From Agaribacillus aureus (GTDB lineage Bacteria > Bacteroidota > Bacteroidia > Cytophagales > Cyclobacteriaceae), in NCBI GenBank assembly GCA_030442055.1, contig JAUJEB010000004.1, positions 620,001 to 684,000 on the forward strand: 64,000 nt of DNA. Direction: 5' to 3'. Positions 33,619 through 41,203 of this stretch are shown one piece after another. The position numbers and the translations under genes were made by a program. The notes beneath the pieces were generated by a model that saw only the letters and a program-made list of their open reading frames with translations, did no database searches and was not told the DNA's origin. The stretch's first letter is position 1. Each line of letters starts with the position of its first letter.

Positions 33619-33660
33619 GAAAGATTTGTTTTACCTGACGTTATACAACAGTACCACTAT

Positions 33661-34362
33661 TTAATCCCGCTTAATTATCCTTGCCTTTTTATCCAGATCT
33701 ACATTCAGTTTTGCCGTCCACCCCGAAAGTTGTAGCAGGGAATGTTCCTCCAATGTGCCGGTTATAGATGCGCCGTCCAGGTTGAACAACGCACATTCCG
33801 ACTTATCCTTTAAAATGACTGCCACCTGTTTTATCATACAATTATTGCTCCTTAACCTGGTTTGGGAAGTGGCTTTGACGGCCAGGTAGTCCACGGCAAT
33901 CTCTTTTGCTGTTAATTCAGCCTGATCCGATAAATCAATTTTCAGGCTGTCCTGATCCAGGGTGCGTACGGTTAATCGGGCATTATCTTTGAGTATTATT
34001 TTTTTGACCTTTGGGGTTGTTAATTGAATTTTATGCCGATGACGCTCCTTCCCATAGTTTTCAGGGAATTTAAATTCCAGATTTCCCGCATTTACCTGGG
34101 TGCTGATATTCAGATTTACAGCTTCCAACTTGTGTCCGATAACTTTTAATCCATATGAATCACCTTCGATCAGTATTATCCTGGCATTTTTTTCAATCGT
34201 TACTGATTCAAATGGCTCAACCGGGATCTCAAAAGTTTCAGGTTCTTCTTTAATGGCTGCTTTCACATCTCCTATATCCAATCTGACCGTCACCATCATC
34301 GTTACAATGGAAGCGAAGATCAGAACGAAAATTGACAATAATATCTTGTTACTTAACTTCAT
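33661..34362 (-). CDS. Membrane-anchored GIN-like (DUF2807) protein
   Basis: The 233-residue protein has a hydrophobic N-terminal segment (ILLSIFVLIFASIVTMMVTV) that may be an uncleaved anchor. The rest resembles a divergent GIN/DUF2807 domain: FESVTIEKNARIILIEGD, VIGHKLEAVNLN and then repeating short beta units (LKDNARLTV, LSDQAELTA, ATSQTRL, LKDKSECALF). The strict SGSG rungs seen at 14579-15292 are missing. It lies 7 bp downstream of a GntR gene, so it is very likely in the same operon. Function unknown. Confidence 0.72.
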   Translation of the reverse strand: MKLSNKILLSIFVLIFASIVTMMVTVRLDIGDVKAAIKEEPETFEIPVEPFESVTIEKNARIILIEGDSYGLKVIGHKLEAVNLNISTQVNAGNLEFKFPENYGKERHRHKIQLTTPKVKKIILKDNARLTVRTLDQDSLKIDLSDQAELTAKEIAVDYLAVKATSQTRLRSNNCMIKQVAVILKDKSECALFNLDGASITGTLEEHSLLQLSGWTAKLNVDLDKKARIIKRD

Positions 34363-34369
34363 TTCTTTT

Positions 34370-34738
34370 TCAGTTAGCCTTATTATTATGGGTGTTATAA
34401 TATTCTTTTAGTTCATCAAAATTGATATTCAACAAATCCATGGCCTTAAACATGGAAGGAAGTTCATGTTTAATAAAGTTTTCCTTTTTAAATGATAAAG
34501 TTTTGTCGAAAGCATCGTCAGATACAAAATAGCCGATACCTCTTTTATTATATATGATTTCCATATCTTGTAAGAAATTAAAAGTTCTCATTACCGTATT
34601 TGGGTTTACCTCAATGTTGACCGCCGTTTCGCGTACCGAGGGAATTCGCTCCCCTTCATTCCATTTTTTAAGCAAAATGTTTTCACAAAATATATCCGCT
34701 ATTTGTAAATAGATAGCCTTATTATCTTTAAAGTCCAT
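34370..34738 (-). CDS. GntR-family regulator, YtrA subfamily
   Basis: The short 122-residue GntR protein has a winged HTH at about 8-75 (YLQIADIFCENILLKKWNEG, IPSVRETAVNIEVNPNTVMRTF, GIGYFVSDDA) and a very short C-terminal helical part for dimerisation. That length is typical of the YtrA type, which controls adjacent ABC transporter genes. It begins 2 bp after the permease gene stop, so it is co-transcribed and probably autoregulates the operon from the promoter above 36374. Confidence 0.92.
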   Translation of the reverse strand: MDFKDNKAIYLQIADIFCENILLKKWNEGERIPSVRETAVNIEVNPNTVMRTFNFLQDMEIIYNKRGIGYFVSDDAFDKTLSFKKENFIKHELPSMFKAMDLLNINFDELKEYYNTHNNKAN

Positions 34739-34740
34739 AC

Positions 34741-35532
34741 TTATATCTCCCTTTCTTTAAGCTTTAAATAGGTAATAACCCAGCAAACCGGTGCCAAAAC
34801 ATACCAAAAAACATTTTCTAAAATAACAGGCAGGTCATATTCTATAAAATTTTGAAGATCCTTGGATATAAAATCAGGTACATCAATACGGTTATCGGTA
34901 TGAAAAAACTCCGAAAACATAAAATTTGCTAAGGTAACCGTCAAAATAATTAGTGCAACCGCCGCCAGGAAAATAGTCAGCAGCGTAAAGAGAAACGGAA
35001 ACTTTTTGAAAGCAGCAGCACCCAGCAGAAAAATTGACTGAATGACCAGGTACAGTTTTATAGCCATCACCACCGGTTCTGCGGTGACATCGAACCATCC
35101 AAATTCCCGTGCGGTGATAATCATACCTAATCCATTCAGCAACGTGGAGAACACCATGTAGTAGACAATGAAAAAGATGGTATAAATCACAGTAGTCATC
35201 AACAGCATGCTAAGCGCTCGTTCAAAATTAGAAACCGGCAATGTGAGGTAAGCGTAAGCCTTATTGACTTGTAGCAAATCCTTATAGGCCAGGGAGGTAA
35301 ACAATACCCCAATGATCAAATAAGGTGGAATAAAAAAGAACATATGATTATTCCACAATGAACGATTTAAATATCCGTCATTCTCCCAATCAATAATATC
35401 TACTAAAAATATAATCAGTAAAATTCCGGACATGGCGCCCAGGGCAATTATGAAAAGCTTCAGGTTGGAAAAAACTTCCTTTTTCAGCAAATACCCAAAA
35501 CGTTTTATATCAAAATAACTATCTAATGTCAT
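34741..35532 (-). CDS. ABC transporter membrane subunit (ABC-2-like permease)
   Basis: The 263-residue protein has about six hydrophobic segments, including LFIIALGAMSGILLIIFLV, FFFIPPYLIIGVLFTSLAY and LFTLLTIFLAAVALIILTVTLA. The conserved KRFGYLLKKEVFSNLK start is typical of Bacteroidota ABC-2-like permeases next to YtrA-type regulators. It pairs with the ATPase 5 bp upstream. The substrate is unknown; such systems often answer envelope stress or antibiotics. Confidence 0.85.
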   Translation of the reverse strand: MTLDSYFDIKRFGYLLKKEVFSNLKLFIIALGAMSGILLIIFLVDIIDWENDGYLNRSLWNNHMFFFIPPYLIIGVLFTSLAYKDLLQVNKAYAYLTLPVSNFERALSMLLMTTVIYTIFFIVYYMVFSTLLNGLGMIITAREFGWFDVTAEPVVMAIKLYLVIQSIFLLGAAAFKKFPFLFTLLTIFLAAVALIILTVTLANFMFSEFFHTDNRIDVPDFISKDLQNFIEYDLPVILENVFWYVLAPVCWVITYLKLKEREI

Positions 35533-35537
35533 CTCCG

Positions 35538-36374
35538 TTACTGTTTAAAAATTTGATGGATTTTGTCTTTACTTGAGGTGATGGAGTTAAATAAAATTTC
35601 CAGGTCGATGCTGCCTTCCATGCCTGTTACATTTTCAGTCACCACCGAGTAACCTCCCAACACACTTTGCGAGTAAACCACCTGATCGTCCTCGACCAGT
35701 TCCTTGTGCACCTCAAAAGCCAATTTTTTACTAACCATTTCAAATGTCTGATGAAAGATGATCTCTCCGCGATCCATGATAATAATCGGATCAATAAGGT
35801 TTTCAACATCCTTTACCTGATGAGTGGAAATGATAAAACAACGCTCCTCGGTAGCTGATGAGGCCACAATTTTCCTGAACTGGCTCTTGGATGGAATGTC
35901 CAAACCATTGGTCGGTTCGTCCATCAACAATAAATTGCAGTTGGAAGCCAGCCCAAAACCTATAATTACCTTCTTCTTTTGGCCGTAAGATAAAGCTGTT
36001 AACTTTTCTTTAGGATCCAGCTTAAACTCTTCCAATGAACCATAAAACTGTTCTTTACTAAAACGGGGATAGAAAACCGAATAAATATCCACATATTGGT
36101 TTATTGTAAATGAAGGCAAGCTAAACTCTTCCGGAATAACGTAGGTTTCGCGTAAAACCTGCGGCAACCGCTGATGTGCATGATAACCAAAAACCTTCAC
36201 CGAACCTTGCTTTGGAAATAGCAAACCCGCTATGTTTTTAAGCAAAGTAGATTTTCCCGCTCCATTTTTGCCCAATAATCCATAAATATTGCCCCCATGA
36301 AGTTCCAGGTTTAAATTCTTGATAATGGGTTTCTTTTTGGAATAGCTAAAATTTAAGTTTTTAATTTCAATCAT
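35538..36374 (-). CDS. ABC transporter ATP-binding protein
   Basis: The 278-residue ATPase has Walker A GLLGKNGAGKSTLL (about 32-45), signature LSYGQKKKV, Walker B LLLMDEPTNGLD and the switch His in ISTHQVKDVENL. It is the first gene of a five-gene minus-strand operon (ATPase, permease, GntR, GIN-like, small membrane protein). Energises an exporter of unknown substrate. The promoter must lie in the 36375-36700 gap shared with tex. Confidence 0.95.
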   Translation of the reverse strand: MIEIKNLNFSYSKKKPIIKNLNLELHGGNIYGLLGKNGAGKSTLLKNIAGLLFPKQGSVKVFGYHAHQRLPQVLRETYVIPEEFSLPSFTINQYVDIYSVFYPRFSKEQFYGSLEEFKLDPKEKLTALSYGQKKKVIIGFGLASNCNLLLMDEPTNGLDIPSKSQFRKIVASSATEERCFIISTHQVKDVENLIDPIIIMDRGEIIFHQTFEMVSKKLAFEVHKELVEDDQVVYSQSVLGGYSVVTENVTGMEGSIDLEILFNSITSSKDKIHQIFKQ

Positions 36375-36700
36375 TCTTTAGTGATTTAGTGTACTACTTT
36401 ACTAATACACTACAAATGTAAAATAATTTTTTTAAACTTCAAGGAATTATTATTTTTTTTATTTGAAAAAAGAAAAGCTAGCCGGCTGAATTACAATGTT
36501 TAAAAACAATTGAAGCGCACATAGTCGGCCAAAATCTTGTTTTTCCGATAGTCCGGTTGATCACTTTTCGGAGAAATTTATACGGGATCGACTTTTGGTT
36601 TAAACCTTTTTTAATAAATTTGCCGCCTTTTAATTCACGCCAGGGAATTATTAAATTAGTCAGCGAAAAAGCTCAACAAAACTGTATAATAAGAAATGCG
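36375..36700. promoter_or_regulatory. Divergent regulatory region between the ABC operon and tex
   Basis: This 326-bp non-coding gap separates the two divergent genes. Its left part is AT-rich, and the likely GntR target just above 36374 includes a TAGTG-rich stretch (36378-36412). The right part holds the tex promoter. The frame of tex stays open to 36557, but the promoter position argues that this is not translated. Confidence 0.5.
36594..36622 (+). promoter_or_regulatory. Bacteroidota-type promoter of tex
   Basis: TTTG at 36594-36597 and TAAATTTG at 36615-36622 are 17 bp apart, matching the TTTG/TAnnTTTG consensus. Transcription would start near 36628, downstream of the ATG at 36557. This supports ATG 36701 as the true tex start. 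Confidence 0.55.
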
Positions 36701-38944
36701 ATGAATGAAAATAACCATTACCTGCTAATTGCCGAAGAATTGTCTGTTGCCACCAATCAGGTGAAAGCCACCGTGGCATTATTAGATGAAGGCGGAACTG
36801 TTCCTTTTATTTCCAGGTACAGAAAAGAGGTGACCGGAAGTTTGGATGAGGTGTTTATTACCAAAATAAGAGACCGGATTTTGCAATTAAGAGATCTGGA
36901 CAAACGCAGAGATGCCATTATCAAATCCCTGAAGGACCAGGAAAAGCTAACTGAGGCATTAGAAAAAAAAGTAATGGGCGCACAGACCATGGCGGAACTG
37001 GAAGACATTTATTTACCTTACAAACCAAAAAGAAGAACCAAAGCTACCGTTGCCCGCGAAAAAGGGCTTGAGCCACTGGCGAAAAAAATATTTGACCAGG
37101 AGCATTTTGATTTGGAAACCTTTGCGGCTGGCTTTGTGGACGAAAAAAAGGAGGTAAAAACGGTCGAAGAAGCTTTGCAGGGTGCCAGAGATATTATAGC
37201 CGAGTGGATAAACGAAGACCAGGAGATCCGAACCCGGATGCGAAAGCTTTTTCTGGAAACAGGTACCTTCAAATCCAAAATAATTACCGGGAAAGAAGAA
37301 GAGGGGCAAAAATACAAGGACTATTTTGAATGGGAGGAAAAAATCAAAACCGCTCCCTCGCATCGGATATTGGCATTGAGAAGAGGCGAAAAGGAGTTAA
37401 TCCTGACGCTGGATACCGGTCCGGAAGAAGAAGAAGCACTTTTTTTGATCGAGAAATCGGCCATAAAGGCAAATCATGAGGTTTCTGCCCAGGTGAAGAT
37501 GGCTATCAAAGACTGTTACAAGCGGCTGTTAAAACCGTCCATTGAAACAGACATCCGGATGTTAACCAAGAAACGGGCGGATGAAGAAGCTATCAGGGTA
37601 TTTGCTGAGAATTTGCGACAACTATTGTTAGCCGCACCGCTGGGACAAAAAAATGTGCTGGCCCTGGACCCTGGTTTTCGAACCGGGTGTAAGGTGGTGT
37701 GCCTGGATAAGCAGGGTAACTTATTGGAAAATACTACTATTTTCCCCAATGAACCTCAGAAAAAAACCATGGAATCAGCTGCCATTATCAAGATGTTGGT
37801 TGAAAAACACAACATTGAATCCATTGCTATCGGCAATGGCACTGCCAGCAGAGAGACCGAGGCTTTTGTGAAAACCATTGGGCTGGATCCGGCGATAATG
37901 GTAGTAATGGTAAATGAAAGCGGGGCTTCGGTTTATTCGGCTTCCGAAGCTGCCAGGGATGAGTTTCCCGATTATGATGTCACTGTAAGAGGTGCCGTTT
38001 CCATTGGTCGCAGGTTAATGGATCCACTGGCTGAGCTGGTCAAAATTGACCCAAAATCTATTGGGGTCGGCCAATACCAGCACGACGTTGATCAAACCGC
38101 CTTGAAACAGGGATTGGACGATGTGGTGATGAGTTGTGTTAATGCCGTAGGGGTTGAGGTGAATACAGCCAGTAAGCAACTATTGACTTATGTCTCAGGC
38201 CTGGGCCCGCAATTAGCCCAAAACATTGTTGACTACCGCCAGACATATGGTCCCTTTAAAAGCAGGCAGGACCTCAAAAAGGTGGAGCGACTGGGGGAAA
38301 AAGCCTTTGAACAGGCCGGCGGTTTTCTGCGAATAAGGAATGCGCATAACCCGTTGGACAGCAGCGCCGTTCACCCCGAAAGCTATTCGGTCGTTAAAGA
38401 CATGGCCACCCGCTTAAAATGTGATATCAATAATCTGATAAAAGACCAAGGGCTTAGAAATCAAATCAACCTGCCTGACTACGTTTCAGAAACCGTTGGG
38501 CTACCTACCCTGCAGGACATCCTGGAAGAGCTGGCCAAACCCGGCAGAGACCCAAGGGATACCTTTGAAACGTTTGCCTTTCAGGAGGGGATCAATGAAA
38601 TGGAGGATCTAAGGCCCGGAATGAAATTGCCGGGGATTGTAACAAACATTACCAACTTCGGCGCCTTTGTAGATATTGGCGTGCATCAGGACGGGTTGGT
38701 GCATGTCAGCCACTTGTCGGACAGTTTTGTCAGCAATCCCGCCGATGTTGTCAGTGTACAACAAAAGGTAATGGTAACAGTGCTTGAGGTAGATATCCCC
38801 AGGAAGAGAATTTCCCTGTCGATGAAAGACGGCGGTCAGGCACGAAAAGATAAAAAGCAGGTGAAACGAAAAAACACAACAAAACCACAACAAGAGGGTG
38901 ATTTGCAGGCCAAGCTATCGATGCTCAAAAACAAGTTTAAATAA
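36701..38944 (+). CDS. tex: Tex-family RNA-binding transcription accessory protein
   Basis: The start is ATG 36701, giving 747 residues; an upstream ATG at 36557 would add 48 residues of non-family sequence. Domain order is as in Pseudomonas Tex. The N-terminal helical HTH region includes GGTVPFISRYRKEVTGSLDE. A YqgF-like RNase H fold follows with NVLALDPGFRTGCKVVCLD. Next is a helix-hairpin-helix (LGPQLAQNIVDYRQTYG, FKSRQDLKKVERLGEKAFE). The C-terminal S1 RNA-binding domain has GIVTNITNFGAFVDIGVHQD and VHVSHLSDSFV. A basic tail ends the protein. Tex binds nucleic acids and affects transcription and stress tolerance. The length is within the usual 700-790. Confidence 0.96.
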   Translation: MNENNHYLLIAEELSVATNQVKATVALLDEGGTVPFISRYRKEVTGSLDEVFITKIRDRILQLRDLDKRRDAIIKSLKDQEKLTEALEKKVMGAQTMAELEDIYLPYKPKRRTKATVAREKGLEPLAKKIFDQEHFDLETFAAGFVDEKKEVKTVEEALQGARDIIAEWINEDQEIRTRMRKLFLETGTFKSKIITGKEEEGQKYKDYFEWEEKIKTAPSHRILALRRGEKELILTLDTGPEEEEALFLIEKSAIKANHEVSAQVKMAIKDCYKRLLKPSIETDIRMLTKKRADEEAIRVFAENLRQLLLAAPLGQKNVLALDPGFRTGCKVVCLDKQGNLLENTTIFPNEPQKKTMESAAIIKMLVEKHNIESIAIGNGTASRETEAFVKTIGLDPAIMVVMVNESGASVYSASEAARDEFPDYDVTVRGAVSIGRRLMDPLAELVKIDPKSIGVGQYQHDVDQTALKQGLDDVVMSCVNAVGVEVNTASKQLLTYVSGLGPQLAQNIVDYRQTYGPFKSRQDLKKVERLGEKAFEQAGGFLRIRNAHNPLDSSAVHPESYSVVKDMATRLKCDINNLIKDQGLRNQINLPDYVSETVGLPTLQDILEELAKPGRDPRDTFETFAFQEGINEMEDLRPGMKLPGIVTNITNFGAFVDIGVHQDGLVHVSHLSDSFVSNPADVVSVQQKVMVTVLEVDIPRKRISLSMKDGGQARKDKKQVKRKNTTKPQQEGDLQAKLSMLKNKFK

Positions 38945-39010
38945 TTTAGTCATGTAGTGACCACATGTCTGGCGTCCACATCGGCTGTAAAGTTGCATTA
39001 AAAGGGCATA

Positions 39011-39045
39011 AAAAAAGACCAATGCTATTTGGCATTGATCTTTTC
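39011..39045. terminator. Bidirectional intrinsic terminator between tex and the gene at 39091
   Basis: AAAAGACCAATGC pairs with GCATTGATCTTTT across a short loop (12 of 13 pairs), flanked by an A-run on the left and a T-run on the right. It is therefore U-tailed on both strands. It serves the convergent tex and 39091-39540 genes. Confidence 0.75.
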
Positions 39046-39090
39046 ACCTTTAAAACGAGAATATAAAAAGAGTGTAGAATATTACGCTAT

Positions 39091-39540
39091 TTATTGGATT
39101 ATTTTTTTCCAGTCTTCAAAACGTTCCGTAATCTTTTTGGTCATAGTTTCATAATTATCCCATGAATCCGTAACATGATAAATTGATGGCAGATCCTGTG
39201 CCAGTAAATTTTCATAATCCTTTTTATATATGCCTCCACCATAATAATAGTAGGTAAACATATTTCCTTCCTTATTAAAAAATTCATACCCCAGGTATCC
39301 GTCCCAAAGTTCACTTAAAATGGTAGGACTCAATTCTTTTCTTTTAAAACGTAACATTTGTACTTCCGCCTCATCTTCAAAAAATTCGGAATATAATTCA
39401 TTCTCAATAATCCATCCAAGGTAAATACCAATATGAACGTAAGCTTGTTCAATAGGGAGGGACTCGGGAAAATTTCCCAAGAAGTGTGTTTTGGCATTAT
39501 CATAAATAGTCTTTTCCCGTGCCTGATTCAGTAAGCCCAT
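39091..39540 (-). CDS. Small cytoplasmic protein, possibly DUF7832-like or immunity-like
   Basis: The 149-residue protein is acidic, with no signal or membrane helix. The middle segment AYVHIGIYLGWIIENELYSEFFEDE and then ELWDGYLGYEFFNKEGNMFTYYYYGGGIYKKDYENLL remind me of small proteins (DUF7832 type) found in immunity-gene neighbourhoods. No toxin gene is adjacent. It is flanked by a terminator on its 3' side and stands alone. The recognition is weak and function unknown. Confidence 0.55.
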   Translation of the reverse strand: MGLLNQAREKTIYDNAKTHFLGNFPESLPIEQAYVHIGIYLGWIIENELYSEFFEDEAEVQMLRFKRKELSPTILSELWDGYLGYEFFNKEGNMFTYYYYGGGIYKKDYENLLAQDLPSIYHVTDSWDNYETMTKKITERFEDWKKIIQ

Positions 39541-39738
39541 AATTTGATTGTTTGCTAAAAAATTTGGAATCTTTGTTTTTCAATGATCTAAAAATACAAT
39601 TAGCAATAGTAAAAGGTAGGGACAAATCCAGGGATAAAATACCCTTGTAATATTTAACTATTTGTTTAAACTTTATTTCAAGAATTGTTACTTTGAAGTT
39701 CGAGAATATTGACTATTTGCCTAATCAGGGTGATTTTA

Positions 39739-41022
39739 TTAATGATAGAAAAACAAATAGCAAATGAAGATAGCAGCGACAACTCCCGCTAAATCGGCTA
39801 TCAATCCCGCTCCAACGGTATACCGGGTTTTTTTAATATTCACCGCACCATAATAAACAGCCAGGGTATAAAATGTGGTTTCTGTTGAACCTTGAAAAGT
39901 AGATGCCAGCCTGCCCACAAAAGAGTCTGCCCCATAGTTTTGCATCGTTTCGATCATCAATCCCCGGGCTCCTGAGCCACTTAATGGTTTCATAAAAGCT
40001 GTGGGTAGTGCCGGCACAAAATCCGTATTAATACCCAGTAAACCAAATAGTTCCGCCAAAAGGGATATAACCAGGTCCATGGCCCCAGAGGCGCGAAAAA
40101 CACCAATACCAACTAGCATGGCAACCAGATAGGGGATAATCATTACAGCGACTTTAAAACCCTCTTTGGCCCCATCGATAAAAGTTTCGTAAATATTAAT
40201 CTTACTCCTGATGCCCAGAATAATAAACGATGTAATTACCCCCATGATAATGAAAGTGCTGGCAAAGGTAGTCACAACTTCCAGTCGCTTTTGATCCATT
40301 TGAGACAGGAGATAGATGATACCTGCGACCAAAAATGTACCGCCGCCCAGGTAAGCCAGTATGGTTTTATCAAATAAATTAATTTTTTGTTTGATGGCCA
40401 CTGCTATCAAGCCGGCCAATGTGGAAAAAAAGGTAGCCAGTAAAATGGGAATAAATATATCTGCGGGGTTTGCGGCACCCTCCGCTGTCCTGTAAGCCAT
40501 CACAGTGACAGGAATGACGGTCAGCCCCGAGGTGTTCAATACCAAAAACATAATTTGAGCGTTGGAGGCGGTCTCTTTATCGGGGTTAATCTCCTGTAAC
40601 TCCTCCATAGCCTTAATACCCAACGGTGTCGCTGCATTGTCCAGACTCAGCATATTGGCAGATATGTTCATCATCATCGAACCAAAAGCCGGGTGATTTT
40701 TGGGGATACCCGGAAACAGCTTCCCAAAAAACGGGTTGACCAGTCTTGATAAAATACCAACCGCACCACCTTTCTCGGCGATATTCATAATGCCCAACCA
40801 AAGGGTCATCACCCCGATCAACGTAATTGCAATACTTACGCTGGTTTCCGCCATGTCAAAAGTGCTTTGGAACATATCGCGAAAAATAAACAGGTCGGTC
40901 TCATTGAAAATAACCTGAAAAGTTTCGGCAAAAAAATCACGGTAGTAGTAGCCTATTACCCTAAGTAAGCCTACCACAAAAGCCACAAGAAAAAATCCGA
41001 TCCAGATATAATTTAGTGCCAT
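39739..41022 (-). CDS. SpmA-SpmB-type fused nucleoside-recognition (Gate) membrane protein
   Basis: The 427-residue protein has about ten to eleven membrane helices. The N-terminal half looks like spore maturation protein A (GVMTLWLGIMNIAEKGGAVGIL, HPAFGSMMMNISANMLSLDNAATPLGIKAMEELQ). The C-terminal half looks like SpmB (GAKEGFKVAVMIIPYLVAMLVGIGVFRASGAMD, PTAFMKPLSGSGARGLMIE, STFQGSTETTFYTLAVYYGAVNIKKTRYT). Fused SpmAB proteins occur in Bacteroidota, which do not sporulate, so the role here is a transporter or membrane-stress function rather than sporulation. It is monocistronic and divergent from the FtsX-like gene. Confidence 0.9.
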   Translation of the reverse strand: MALNYIWIGFFLVAFVVGLLRVIGYYYRDFFAETFQVIFNETDLFIFRDMFQSTFDMAETSVSIAITLIGVMTLWLGIMNIAEKGGAVGILSRLVNPFFGKLFPGIPKNHPAFGSMMMNISANMLSLDNAATPLGIKAMEELQEINPDKETASNAQIMFLVLNTSGLTVIPVTVMAYRTAEGAANPADIFIPILLATFFSTLAGLIAVAIKQKINLFDKTILAYLGGGTFLVAGIIYLLSQMDQKRLEVVTTFASTFIIMGVITSFIILGIRSKINIYETFIDGAKEGFKVAVMIIPYLVAMLVGIGVFRASGAMDLVISLLAELFGLLGINTDFVPALPTAFMKPLSGSGARGLMIETMQNYGADSFVGRLASTFQGSTETTFYTLAVYYGAVNIKKTRYTVGAGLIADLAGVVAAIFICYLFFYH

Positions 41023-41203
41023 ATATTTTCAATTTTAAGCTAAACAACATTAATTTCCGTAATTATGAAAATGATAACCACACTTTTTGGTAAAGCCGGA
41101 CAAATATTCCTTTAAACAGCTATTTGTCTTATTGTGGACCTAATTTTTAAAAGTGTTTGTTTTATTTACCATCCAGATGATGGCACAAGGTTAACCCCAA
41201 GGC

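Noticed and set aside
36557-36700. 48-residue N-terminal extension of Tex
   Set aside because: The sequence is not Tex-like and a good promoter lies inside it, downstream of the ATG at 36557.
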